A stretch of DNA of 64,000 nucleotides from Gluconacetobacter takamatsuzukensis (GTDB lineage: Bacteria; Pseudomonadota; Alphaproteobacteria; Acetobacterales; Acetobacteraceae). Positions 8,610 to 17,031 of this stretch are shown piece by piece; position 1 is the first letter of the stretch; each line of letters opens with the position of its first letter. The stretch covers positions 186,001-250,000 of the forward strand of contig NZ_JABEQK010000002.1 of NCBI RefSeq assembly GCF_014174275.1, written 5' to 3'. Under the pieces are notes generated by a model. It did not search any database. It saw nothing but the letters and a program-made list of their open reading frames with translations, and was not told where the DNA came from. The position numbers and the translations under genes are program-made.

Positions 8610-10129
8610 CAGATATGCCCGCGCCTTTGCCGCCCGGTATGAAACCGCGCCTCGGCCATGCGGGCCAGCCGCACGAACGGCAGGCCCAGCAGCAGGTAGG
8701 CGATACCGATCAGCAGCCCGGTCCCGAAATAATCGTAATAGGTCGAAGACAGCCGCACATAGGTCTGGCTGAGCTCGGTCAGCGTGATCACGCTGACCAG
8801 CGACGAGTCCTTGAGCAGCGAGATGAAATCGTTGGTCATCACCGGAATGACCATCCGCACCGCCTGCGGCACCACGACAAAGCGCAGGGCCTGGAAATGC
8901 GTCATGTTCAGCGCCACCGCCGCCTCGATCTGGCCGCGCGCGACCGATTGCAGCCCGGCGCGATAATTCTCGGCCTCATAGGCCGCATAATTCATCCCCA
9001 GCGCCAGCACCCCGGCCACGAACGGCGACAGGCGCAGCCCGATCCCCGGCAGGGCGTAGAAGATGAACAGGATCTGGATCAGCAGCGGCGTACCGCGCAC
9101 GATCTCGACATAGAGCGTGGCCAGCGCCCCCAGCCAGCGCGGGCCGTAGCGGCGCATCAGCGCCAGCGCCAGCCCCAGCCCCACCGCCAGCACCATGGCG
9201 CAGGCCGAAACCGCGAAGGTCAGCAGCGCACCATGCAGCAGCAGCGGCAGGAAACCGACATAGCGGTCGAACCGCGCCCGCCAGCCGGCCGTCGGCGCGG
9301 TCGCGGCCCGGTAATGGTCCCATGCCTCGGGCGCAATGTCGGGCGTCGAGGCATCGCCGGTCAGCGCCTCCATCGCCGGCGTCCACAATTTCCAGCGCGC
9401 GAGGATCCGGTGCAGTTCGCCGTCCCGCATCATGCCGTCCAGGGCCGCGTTGACCTGGTCGCGCAACGCGATATTGCCCTGGGCGAAGGCGACGCCATAC
9501 GCCACCTGCCCGATGGGCGCCCCCACCAGCTTCAGGTCCGGGTCCGGCGTGCCGTAATAGAGCGCGATGGTGCCGTCCAGCAGCACCGCATCCAGCCGCC
9601 CGTTCTTCAGGTCGGTATAGGCGTTGGTCTCTTCCTCGTAAGCGCGGATGCGGATGGACGGATCGGCCTGCAACATCCGCTCGGCCGTGGTGTCCTTCAG
9701 CGTGCCCACCACATGCCCGTGCAGCGCCGCCAGCGTATCCAGTCCCTGCTGGTCGCGCCGCACCGTGATGCGCTCGGTCGTCATGTAATAGGGGCGGCTG
9801 AACAGCACGCCCTGCTCATGTTCCGGGGTGATCTCGATCCCATCGATCACCATGTCGTACAGCCCGCGTTGCAGGCCCGGAATCAGCCCGTCCCAGTCGT
9901 TCTGGACAAACCGGGTGGGCCGGCCGAGGCGGCGGGCGATCGCCTGCGCGATCTCGTATTCGTAACCGGTCAGGCGCGACTGGTCGGCCGGATCGTGAAA
10001 GACGAACGGCACGTTCGCCTCGGCATCCGACGCCCAGCTCAGCGGGGCGGCATGGGCTGTGGCCGACAGTACCATCGTCGCCAGCGCCAGCAGCAGCCCC
10101 GGCAGCCACGCGCGGCACCGCGCGATCAC
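8609..10129 (-). CDS. Amino-acid ABC transporter, fused substrate-binding protein and permease
   Basis: One 506-aa protein combining the periplasmic solute-binding protein and inner-membrane permease of a polar amino-acid importer. A signal peptide or anchor covers ~1-28 (LLLALATMVLSATAHA). The SBP family 3 domain runs ~30-250 (LTGYEYEIAQAIARRLGRP, WDGLIPGLQRGLYDMVIDGI). A HisM-type permease domain runs ~290-490, with the coupling motif EAAVALNMTHFQALRFVVVP. The GTG start at 10129 overlaps the stop of the ATPase gene. The last residues run into an R2 repeat, so the C-terminus may be repeat-derived. Substrate is not predictable; glutamine or another polar amino acid is usual for the family. 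Confidence 0.92.
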   Translation of the reverse strand: MIARCRAWLPGLLLALATMVLSATAHAAPLSWASDAEANVPFVFHDPADQSRLTGYEYEIAQAIARRLGRPTRFVQNDWDGLIPGLQRGLYDMVIDGIEITPEHEQGVLFSRPYYMTTERITVRRDQQGLDTLAALHGHVVGTLKDTTAERMLQADPSIRIRAYEEETNAYTDLKNGRLDAVLLDGTIALYYGTPDPDLKLVGAPIGQVAYGVAFAQGNIALRDQVNAALDGMMRDGELHRILARWKLWTPAMEALTGDASTPDIAPEAWDHYRAATAPTAGWRARFDRYVGFLPLLLHGALLTFAVSACAMVLAVGLGLALALMRRYGPRWLGALATLYVEIVRGTPLLIQILFIFYALPGIGLRLSPFVAGVLALGMNYAAYEAENYRAGLQSVARGQIEAAVALNMTHFQALRFVVVPQAVRMVIPVMTNDFISLLKDSSLVSVITLTELSQTYVRLSSTYYDYFGTGLLIGIAYLLLGLPFVRLARMAEARFHTGRQRRGHI

Positions 10130-10869
10130 AGGACCGACCTCAGGAACTTTCGGGTGCGCGGATCCTGCGGGTCCACGAACAGCCGGTCCGGATCGTCGAC
10201 CTCGACGATCTCGCCCCCGTCCATGAACACCACGCGGTCCGACGCCGCGCGGGCAAAGCGCATGTCGTGCGTCACCACCAGCTGGGTCATCCCCTCATGA
10301 TCCAGCGTGCGCATCACCGACAGTACCTCTTCGGCCAGTTCGGGATCGAGGGCCGAGGTCGGTTCGTCATACAGCATCACATCGGGGCGCATCGCCAGAG
10401 CGCGCGCGATGGCGGCCCGCTGCTGCTGCCCGCCCGACAGCGTGTCGGGATAGCGCGCGGCCATGGCCGCCAGCCCCACCTTGTCCAGCAGCGCCAGCGC
10501 CTCGGCCCGCGCGGCCTCGGCCGGCATGCGCTTCACCTGCACCGGGGCCAGCATCACATTGTCCAGCACGGTGCGATGCGGAAACAGGTTGAAGGACTGG
10601 AACACCATGCCTACATGCGCGCGCAGGCGATGGGCGGCGTCCTCCTCGCGACGGGTCCAGCGGCCCCCGGTGCGCGTGATCGTCACGCCGGCGATATCCA
10701 CCGTCCCGGAATCGGGAATTTCGATAAAATTGAGGCAGCGCAGGAATGTCGACTTCCCGCAGCCCGACGGCCCGATGATCGAAACCAGTTCGCCCCGCGC
10801 CATATCCAGCGAGATGCCGCGCAGAACCGCATGGCCATCGAAGACCTTGCGGACCTGGTCGGCCCGCAG
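10126..10869 (-). CDS. Amino-acid ABC transporter ATP-binding protein (non-canonical start)
   Basis: ATPase subunit driving the fused importer encoded next to it (4-bp overlap). Walker [11 protein letters not shown]-loop VFQSFNLF, signature LSGGQQQR, Walker B VMLYDEP and the switch His in VVTHD are all present. The first ATG/GTG/TTG in frame is ATG 10803, but this would delete the first strand and aromatic A-loop ([16 protein letters not shown]) encoded upstream in the same open frame. Family alignment puts the start at about CTG 10869, where no ATG, GTG or TTG exists before the in-frame stop. Either CTG is used or a sequence change has removed the start. The acnA terminator ends 13 bp upstream. 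Confidence 0.85.
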   Translation of the reverse strand: MRADQVRKVFDGHAVLRGISLDMARGELVSIIGPSGCGKSTFLRCLNFIEIPDSGTVDIAGVTITRTGGRWTRREEDAAHRLRAHVGMVFQSFNLFPHRTVLDNVMLAPVQVKRMPAEAARAEALALLDKVGLAAMAARYPDTLSGGQQQRAAIARALAMRPDVMLYDEPTSALDPELAEEVLSVMRTLDHEGMTQLVVTHDMRFARAASDRVVFMDGGEIVEVDDPDRLFVDPQDPRTRKFLRSVL

Positions 10870-10881
10870 GACGGATTCAGC

Positions 10882-10914
10882 AAAAAACGCCGGCCCGGGT
10901 TTCCCCGGGCCGGC
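10882..10914 (-). terminator. Intrinsic terminator of acnA
   Basis: On the minus strand a perfect 11-bp GC stem (10904-10914 paired with 10889-10899) with a 4-nt loop is followed by six Ts (10882-10887). It lies 31 bp after the acnA stop. It also sits immediately before the predicted start of the ABC ATPase gene. Confidence 0.9.
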
Positions 10915-10945
10915 GCCAGACTCGTCAAGCGGAAGAAGAGACCGT

Positions 10946-13639
10946 TCAGGCAGCTTCAGTCATCCCACGCAACACATACTGCAGGATGCCACCATGCCGG
11001 TAATACTCGACCTCGTCCAGCGTATCGACGCGGCAGAGCAGCGGCACCGTTTCCTTGGTGCCATCGGCGCGGGTGATTTCCATGTCGATCGTCATCCGGG
11101 GGGTGATGGTCTCCAGCCCCTTGATGTCGATGATTTCGTCACCCTTCAGGTTCAGCGTCTTGCGCGTCGTGCCGTCCTTGAACAGCAGGGGCAGCACGCC
11201 CATGCCGACCAGGTTGGACCGATGGATGCGCTCGAAGCTCTCGGCGATCACGGCGCGAACGCCCAGCAGCAGGGTGCCCTTCGCCGCCCAGTCGCGCGAC
11301 GAACCCATGCCGTATTCCTTGCCGCCGAACACGACCAGGGGCACGCCCTCGGCCTTGTATTCCATCGCGACATCGTAGATCGAGCCTTCCTTCCCGTCGG
11401 GGAAGTGCTTGGACAGGCCCCCTTCGGTGCCCGGCAGCATCTCGTTCTTGATGCGGATGTTCGCGAAGGTGCCGCGGACCATGATGCGGTCGTTGCCGCG
11501 ACGCGAACCGTAGGAGTTGAAATCCTTCGGCGAGACCTGATGCTCTTTCAGGTAGACGCCCGCGGGCGAGCTTTCCTTGATCGAGCCGGCCGGCGAGATA
11601 TGGTCGGTGGTGATGTTGTCGCCCAGCAGCGCCAGGACGCGGGCCCCCACGATGTCACCCTTCGGCTTGGGCTCCAGCGTGATGTCCTGGAAGTACGGCG
11701 GATCCTGCACGTAGGTCGAGGTCGGATCCCACTTGTAGGTCTCCGAACCGGTCGCGACCTTCAGGGCCTGCCACTCCTTGGTGCCCTTGCCGATCTGGCT
11801 GTAGCGCTTGATGAACTCCTCGCGGTTGATCGACGAGCCGATCAGGTCCGCGATCTCCTTGTTGGTCGGCCAGATGTCCTTCAGATAGACCGGCTTGCCG
11901 TCCTTGGAGGTGCCGAGCGACGCGGTGGTGACGTCCTCGCGCATCGTGCCCAGCAGCGAGTAGGCGACCACCAGCGGCGGGCTGGCCAGGTAGTTGGCGC
12001 GCACGTTGGGCGAGATACGGCCTTCGAAGTTGCGGTTGCCCGACAGCACCGACACGGCGACCAGCTTGTTGCCTTCGATCGCGTCGACGATGTGCGGCTC
12101 CAGCGGGCCGGAATTGCCGATGCAGGTCGTGCAGCCATAGCCGACGGTGTTGAAGCCCATCGCGTCCAGCTCTTCCGTCAGGCCGGCACGGTTCAGATAG
12201 TCGGTAACGACCTGCGAGCCCGGGGCCAGCGACGTCTTCACCCACGGCTTCGGCTTCAGGCCGAGCGCACGCGCCTTCTTCGCCACCAGGCCGGCCGCGA
12301 TCAGCACCGCGGGGTTGGAGGTGTTGGTGCAGGACGTGATGGCCGCGATCACCACGTCGCCGTGGCCGATCTCGTAGTTCGTGCCGGCCACCTTGGCCTT
12401 CTTGTGCGCGTCGGCGGCGGGCACGCCCAGCGAGCCGGTCAGTTCGCCCTCGAACGCAATGTTCGCGCCCTTCAGGGTCACGCGGTCCTGCGGGCGCTTC
12501 GGGCCGGCCAGCGACGGCACGACGGTCGACAGTTCCAGCTCCAGCGTGTCGGTAAACACCGGCTCCGGCGTCTCCGCCGTGCGGAACATGCCCTGGGCCT
12601 TCAGATACTCTTCCGTCAGCTTGATGCGGTGCTCGTCACGGCCGGTCTGGCGCAGGTAGTCCAGCGTCAGATGGTCGACCGGGAAGAAGCCGCAGGTCGC
12701 GCCGTATTCCGGGGCCATGTTGGCAATCGTCGCGCGGTCGGCAACCGGCAGGTGATCCAGCGCGGGGCCGAAGAATTCGACGAACTTGCCGACGACGCCC
12801 TTCTTGCGCAGCATCTGGGTCACGGTCAGCACCAGGTCGGTCGCCGTCGCGCCCTCGGGCAGCTTGCCCGTCAGCTTGAAGCCGATGACATCGGGGATCA
12901 GCATCGCGATCGGCTGGCCCAGCATCGCGGCCTCGGCCTCGATGCCGCCCACGCCCCAGCCCAGCACGCCCAGGCCGTTGACCATCGTCGTGTGGCTGTC
13001 GGTGCCGTACAGCGTGTCGGGGTAGACATAGCTCTTGCCGCCCACATCCGCCGTCCACGCGACCTGGGCGATATATTCCAGGTTCACCTGATGGCAGATG
13101 CCCGTGCCCGGCGGCACGACCGAGAAATTCTCGAACGCTTCCTGGCCCCAGCGCAGGAAGGCATAACGCTCGCCGTTCCGCTCGAACTCGATGGTGACGT
13201 TGTCCTGCAAGGCGTCGGGCGTGCCGGCCACGTCCACCATCACCGAGTGATCGATGACGAGGTTGACGGGCACCAGCGGGTTCACCTTCTGCGGGTCGCC
13301 CTTCAACTTCAGGATACCGTCGCGCATCGCGGCCAGATCGACCACGGCAGGCACGCCGGTGAAGTCCTGCATCAGGATGCGCGAGGGTTTGAAAGGAACT
13401 TCCTTGGTGCTGCTGCCCTTCGGCAGCCAGCCGGCAATCGACCTGGCATCGTCGACGCTGTACGATCTTCCGTCTTCGAAGCGCAGGATGTTTTCCAGCA
13501 GCACCTTCAGGCTGACCGGCAGGCGCTTTACGTCGCCGATTGTCTTCTCGGCTTCCGGGATCGAGAAATAATGGTAGGTCTTGCCGTCCACATTCAGGGT
13601 ACGGCCTGTCTTGATTGAATCGTGCCCAACCGACTTCAT
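10946..13639 (-). CDS. acnA: Aconitate hydratase A
   Basis: Interconverts citrate and isocitrate in the TCA cycle (cytoplasmic [4Fe-4S] enzyme). The 897-aa length and order of domains match the AcnA/IRP1 type: residues ~1-570 with cluster ligands at C437 (SCTNTSNP) and C503/C506 ([11 protein letters not shown]), and the swivel domain toward the C-terminus ([17 protein letters not shown]). The ATG at 13639 has a strong GGAGGAAAAACC ribosome site. A promoter (13697-13725) precedes it and a terminator (10882-10914) follows, so it is probably monocistronic. Confidence 0.98.
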   Translation of the reverse strand: MKSVGHDSIKTGRTLNVDGKTYHYFSIPEAEKTIGDVKRLPVSLKVLLENILRFEDGRSYSVDDARSIAGWLPKGSSTKEVPFKPSRILMQDFTGVPAVVDLAAMRDGILKLKGDPQKVNPLVPVNLVIDHSVMVDVAGTPDALQDNVTIEFERNGERYAFLRWGQEAFENFSVVPPGTGICHQVNLEYIAQVAWTADVGGKSYVYPDTLYGTDSHTTMVNGLGVLGWGVGGIEAEAAMLGQPIAMLIPDVIGFKLTGKLPEGATATDLVLTVTQMLRKKGVVGKFVEFFGPALDHLPVADRATIANMAPEYGATCGFFPVDHLTLDYLRQTGRDEHRIKLTEEYLKAQGMFRTAETPEPVFTDTLELELSTVVPSLAGPKRPQDRVTLKGANIAFEGELTGSLGVPAADAHKKAKVAGTNYEIGHGDVVIAAITSCTNTSNPAVLIAAGLVAKKARALGLKPKPWVKTSLAPGSQVVTDYLNRAGLTEELDAMGFNTVGYGCTTCIGNSGPLEPHIVDAIEGNKLVAVSVLSGNRNFEGRISPNVRANYLASPPLVVAYSLLGTMREDVTTASLGTSKDGKPVYLKDIWPTNKEIADLIGSSINREEFIKRYSQIGKGTKEWQALKVATGSETYKWDPTSTYVQDPPYFQDITLEPKPKGDIVGARVLALLGDNITTDHISPAGSIKESSPAGVYLKEHQVSPKDFNSYGSRRGNDRIMVRGTFANIRIKNEMLPGTEGGLSKHFPDGKEGSIYDVAMEYKAEGVPLVVFGGKEYGMGSSRDWAAKGTLLLGVRAVIAESFERIHRSNLVGMGVLPLLFKDGTTRKTLNLKGDEIIDIKGLETITPRMTIDMEITRADGTKETVPLLCRVDTLDEVEYYRHGGILQYVLRGMTEAA

Positions 13640-13696
13640 TGGTTTTTCCTCCGTGGCGTCAGCAACGGATTATCCAGTTGGGGCACGTGTCCCGCA

Positions 13697-13725
13697 TATA
13701 AAGGCGGTGTGTTCCCTCTGGACAA
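13697..13725 (-). promoter_or_regulatory. Predicted promoter of acnA
   Basis: Minus strand: -35 TTGTCC (13725-13720), 17-bp spacer, -10 TTTATA (13702-13697), about 55 bp before the acnA ATG. The assignment is by pattern only. Confidence 0.4.
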
Positions 13726-13890
13726 CCGGCTTGATCTCCCAACGGTCGTAGAACATACCCGGACGCGGGGACGACACAAGCTGGCCCCGGTAACAAGAAC
13801 GCGGGAACATGCTTTCGCCGTCCCGCCGCCGCCGCCGACTACAAGCCGAGGACGACCGCCATCCCTGCCCCCCACCCCCCTGCCGGCCCC

Positions 13891-14532
13891 CTGCTGAACG
13901 TCGAAAATATCTCTGTTTTCCGAGGGGAAAGACTGGTTCTCGACGGGGTTGGCCTGTGCCTGGACGCCGGCGAGGCCCTGCTGCTGACCGGCCCGAACGG
14001 CGCAGGAAAGTCGACCCTGCTCCGCGTTCTCGCAGGATTGCGAAAACCGGAAGGCGGCCATGTCCTTTGGGCGGGGACCGACGCCCTGGCCGACCGCACG
14101 GCCCATGCCGGGCGGGTGGCCTATCTGGGCCACCAGGACGCGCTGAAGCCCGGCCTGACCCTGCGCGAGAATCTCGGCCTGCCCGCCCGCGCGGCCGGAT
14201 CGAACCCCGAACAGGCCATGAAGGCACTCGATCTTCTGCCCCTGGCCGACCTGCCGGCCCGCATGCTCTCCGCCGGGCAGAAGCGCCGCGCCGCCCTGGC
14301 GCGCGTGATGCTGGCCCGCGCCCCGCTCTGGCTGCTCGACGAACCCAGCCTGGGGCTGGATACACGCTCCATCGGCCTGCTGGAGGCCCTGTTTCACACC
14401 CATCGCGAGGCTGGTGGAATCGTGATCGCAACCACCCACGTGCCCCTCCCCCTCCCCGACGCGCGCACCCTGGCCCTGCCGGGCGCCGCCACGGAAACCC
14501 CGGTCGAAGGCGACGGCGAGGCCTGGGCATGA
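13891..14532 (+). CDS. ccmA: Heme exporter ATP-binding protein CcmA (start codon unclear)
   Basis: ATPase of the CcmAB(CD) complex used in cytochrome c maturation. Present are Walker A TGPNGAGKSTLLRVLAGL, signature LSAGQKRRAALARVMLA, Walker B LWLLDEPSLGLD and H-loop ATTHV. The family N-terminus (LLNVENISVFRGERLVL) begins at CTG 13891/13894. The frame is open from 13735, but the first ATG/GTG/TTG in it is TTG 14038, which would remove Walker A. So translation starts at a non-standard codon, or an indel in the C-rich run at 13863-13892 hides the true start (an ATG at 13809 lies in another frame). The stop overlaps ccmB by 4 bp. Confidence 0.88.
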   Translation: MLNVENISVFRGERLVLDGVGLCLDAGEALLLTGPNGAGKSTLLRVLAGLRKPEGGHVLWAGTDALADRTAHAGRVAYLGHQDALKPGLTLRENLGLPARAAGSNPEQAMKALDLLPLADLPARMLSAGQKRRAALARVMLARAPLWLLDEPSLGLDTRSIGLLEALFHTHREAGGIVIATTHVPLPLPDARTLALPGAATETPVEGDGEAWA

Positions 14533-15209
14533 ACGCCTCCATCCCCGCCCTGCTCGCGGCCGTCATCGGGCGCGACCTGCGGCTGGCGGTGCGCCACGGC
14601 GCCGACACGCTGGGGGCTGTGCTGTTCTTCATCCTCGCCGGCGCGCTGTTTCCCCTCGCGCTCGGTCCCTCGCCGGAATTGCTGCGCCGCATGGCCCCCG
14701 GCATCGTCTGGGTCTGCGCTTTGCTCGCCGCGCTGCTGCCGCTGGACCGGCTGTTCGGGTCGGAACTGGAAGACGGCTCGCTGGACCAGCTCATGCTGTC
14801 CGGCCTGCCGCCGGCCCTGGTGGCGCTGGCCAAGATGGTCGCCCACTGGCTGACCACCGGCCTGCCGCTGCTGGTGGCCGCCGCCCCGCTGGCCATCATG
14901 CTCGGCCTGCCGCTGCCGGTGCTGCCCATCCTGCTGGGCGGCCTGGCGCTGGGGACCGCCGTCCTGTCGCTGATCGGCGGCATGGCGGCCTCGATCGTGC
15001 TGGGCGCGCGCCGGGGCGGCGTGCTGCTGCCCCTGCTGGTGCTGCCCCTGGCCACCCCGGCCCTGATCTTCGGCGCGGCGGCCCTCGACGCCGCCCAGAC
15101 CGGCCTGTCCTGGGCACCGGACCTCGAACTGCTCGGCGCCTTCCTCGCCGCCGCCCTCCCCCTCTGCCCCCTCGCGGCCGGAGCCGGCCTGCGCGCCGCC
15201 GTCGAATAA
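14529..15209 (+). CDS. ccmB: Heme exporter permease CcmB
   Basis: Membrane subunit of the CcmAB transporter in system I cytochrome c maturation. The 226-aa product has about six hydrophobic segments (LGAVLFFILAGALFPLAL, GIVWVCALLAALLPLDRL and others), the family's typical length, and the conserved ELEDGSLDQLMLSGL loop. The ATG at 14529 overlaps the ccmA TGA (ATGA), as usual for this pair. No ccmC, ccmD or later ccm genes follow; an acyltransferase gene comes next, so the rest of the pathway must be elsewhere. Confidence 0.93.
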   Translation: MNASIPALLAAVIGRDLRLAVRHGADTLGAVLFFILAGALFPLALGPSPELLRRMAPGIVWVCALLAALLPLDRLFGSELEDGSLDQLMLSGLPPALVALAKMVAHWLTTGLPLLVAAAPLAIMLGLPLPVLPILLGGLALGTAVLSLIGGMAASIVLGARRGGVLLPLLVLPLATPALIFGAAALDAAQTGLSWAPDLELLGAFLAAALPLCPLAAGAGLRAAVE

Positions 15210-15224
15210 GCAGGCAGCCAGGGC

Positions 15225-16442
15225 GTGAGGCGCGAACCCACCGGCTCCCCGACCGCCGCTGCCTTGGGCACCGGCACGCTCGCCGGCCGCAATCCGGGGA
15301 TCGACCTCATGCGCGGCGCGTCGATCATCCTGGTCGTGTCGCACCACATGGCCCTGCGGATTCCGCTCGCGAAGACCGGCCTCGCCGGAATCGTCCCCCT
15401 GCCGGTCCTGCGCCTCTTCAGCTGGTTCGGCGCCGAGGCGGTCTTCCTGTTCTTCGTCGTCTCGGGCTTCCTCGTCACCGGCCATGCGATCCGGCGATGG
15501 GGCACGCTGTCCACGCTCGATCCGCGCGCCTTCTATACCCGGCGGCTGGCCCGCATCGCGCCCTGCCTGCTCGTCCTGATCGGCGTCCTGGCACTGCTCG
15601 ACCTGCTGGGCGTGCCCAACTACGTCATCACCCGCGCCGACCAGTCCCTTCCGGGCGCGATCTTCTCGGCCCTGACCATGCACCTCAACTGGTACGAAGG
15701 GCGGACAGGCTACCTGCCGGGCGGCTGGGACGTGCTGTGGTCCCTGTCGATCGAGGAACTCTTCTATCTCGGCTTTCCCCTCATCTGCCTGGGCCTGGCC
15801 CGCGCCCCCCGGCTTCGCACCGGCCTGTTCGCGCTCCTGGCCCTCTCGCTTCCCTTCGCGCTCGACGCCTTGGCCAATGCCCCGGAAGTCTGGCAGGAAA
15901 AGGCCTACCTGCCGGGGATCGCGGCCATCGCCGCCGGCGTCTGCGCGGCGGTGATCATCGCCGGCCGCCCGGCGCCACGCCCCGGCATCGTCATCGCCAT
16001 GGGCTGTTCCGGCCTCGCGGCACTGCTGGCGGTGTTCCTGATGGAAAATGCCCTCTGGGGCGTGCTGGGCAATTGGACGATGCTGGTACTGACGCTCGGC
16101 TGCGCCCTGATGCTGGTTGCCTTCCAGTGGGGCTGGGGGCAGCACCGCCTGATGCGCGGCACCGGGTGGCTCCGCTCCTTCGGCTTCATGAGCTACGAAA
16201 TCTACCTGACCCACATGTTCGTGGTGTTCCCGCTCGTCGGCCTGTTTCACCTCTCCGGCAGCAACATGCGCACCGGCTGGCTCTGGTTCCCGCCCGCCTT
16301 CATCCTGTCCTGGCTGCTGGGGTGGGGGACCGATACGCTGGTATCGACGCCGGCCAATCGTCTGCTTCGGGTGTGGCTTCAGGCCGGGGCGCTGCCCCGG
16401 ACCCCGCCAAAGGGCAGTCGCCCTTTGGAAACCCGGACATGA
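15225..16442 (+). CDS. Acyltransferase family 3 membrane protein (OafA/YrhL type)
   Basis: Predicted integral-membrane O-acyltransferase that transfers acyl groups to sugars of surface polysaccharide or lipid. The 405-aa product has about ten membrane segments, the N-terminal signature PGIDLMRGASIILVVSHH (with the second His likely catalytic), FFVVSGFLVTG and the RRLARIAP loop, plus WSLSIEELFYLGFPL. It begins with GTG 15225, 15 bp after ccmB. The last ~20 residues (GALPRTPPKGSRPLETRT) are encoded by an R2 repeat copy, so the ancestral C-terminus was probably shorter or different. The substrate is unknown. Confidence 0.9.
   Translation: MRREPTGSPTAAALGTGTLAGRNPGIDLMRGASIILVVSHHMALRIPLAKTGLAGIVPLPVLRLFSWFGAEAVFLFFVVSGFLVTGHAIRRWGTLSTLDPRAFYTRRLARIAPCLLVLIGVLALLDLLGVPNYVITRADQSLPGAIFSALTMHLNWYEGRTGYLPGGWDVLWSLSIEELFYLGFPLICLGLARAPRLRTGLFALLALSLPFALDALANAPEVWQEKAYLPGIAAIAAGVCAAVIIAGRPAPRPGIVIAMGCSGLAALLAVFLMENALWGVLGNWTMLVLTLGCALMLVAFQWGWGQHRLMRGTGWLRSFGFMSYEIYLTHMFVVFPLVGLFHLSGSNMRTGWLWFPPAFILSWLLGWGTDTLVSTPANRLLRVWLQAGALPRTPPKGSRPLETRT
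16382..16437. repeat. GC-rich palindromic repeat, family R2, copy g (inside coding sequence)
   Basis: Short R2 copy: GGGGCGCTGCCCC followed by CCAAAGGGC-AGTC-GCCCTTTGG and AAACCCGG. It lies within the 3' end of the acyltransferase frame, which stays open through it and stops 5 bp after it. Confidence 0.75.
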
Positions 16443-16492
16443 GGACGGCGGCACAGGACGCAGGCCGCGATACGGATCACCGATCAGCCTGC

Positions 16493-16735
16493 CTACTGGA
16501 CACTCTCGCCCTCGCGCCGGCTGGTGCGCAGAAGCCAGTCGATCTGGTTGCGGACCTTCAGCCAGAACAGGACCTCGTCGGGCAGGTTCTCATCGAGGCA
16601 GCGGGCGACATGGCGCATCGTCGCGCCGCGCGCGCCCGCGCCATAGACAAGAATAAGAGAATGCGCCGTCGCCCGGGCACTGACCTTCTCCCCCACACGC
16701 CCCTGCGATCCATCCAGCATATCCGCCTCGACCAT
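16493..16735 (-). CDS. Small hypothetical protein (80 aa)
   Basis: Not recognised. An ATG at 16735 gives 80 residues with an amphipathic, well-balanced composition (VSARATAHSLILVYGAG, LPDEVLFWLKVRNQIDWLLR) unlike the Arg/Pro-rich shadow frames around it. No signal peptide or membrane segment is evident. The open frame extends upstream to 17083, but that part overlaps the decarboxylase terminator and looks non-coding. It is convergent with the acyltransferase and on the same strand as the decarboxylase, which is terminated before it, so it probably has its own promoter in 16736-16965. Whether it is expressed is uncertain. Confidence 0.55.
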   Translation of the reverse strand: MVEADMLDGSQGRVGEKVSARATAHSLILVYGAGARGATMRHVARCLDENLPDEVLFWLKVRNQIDWLLRTSRREGESVQ

Positions 16736-16964
16736 TGATGATGATCCACAAGCCGTCCCGTCACGGAAACACCCCGGCACGCCCCCCCGACGGCCATCCC
16801 CGGTGGAAATGAATCGTCCGTGCGTCGGCTTCATGGAACGGGAAATGCAAAAGAGGACCTCTCCGGTCCTGCTTAGGCCCGCCGGACTTTTCGGATCGGC
16901 CCGGCTGCTACGGGGAAATAACCCCGCGAAGATGGTTTTATTATGGCCGGCACCGGCCCCTGAA

Positions 16965-16995
16965 CGAAAAACCCGTCGCCAGGGGCGACGGGTTT
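16965..16995 (-). terminator. Intrinsic terminator of the ornithine decarboxylase gene
   Basis: Inverted repeat AAACCCGTCGCC / GGCGACGGGTTT (12 bp, 3-nt loop); on the minus strand it is followed by a T-rich run (16966-16971). It lies 36 bp after the decarboxylase stop. Confidence 0.85.
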
Positions 16996-17031
16996 CCGCA
17001 GGATACCGACGACGGGAAGCGCCCGAACGCG

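Noticed and set aside
13809-14528. Open frame from ATG 13809 continuous with ccmB
   Set aside because: Reads through ccmA in a second frame with Arg/Pro-rich translation; ccmB starts at 14529. It was kept only as evidence for a possible indel at the ccmA start.
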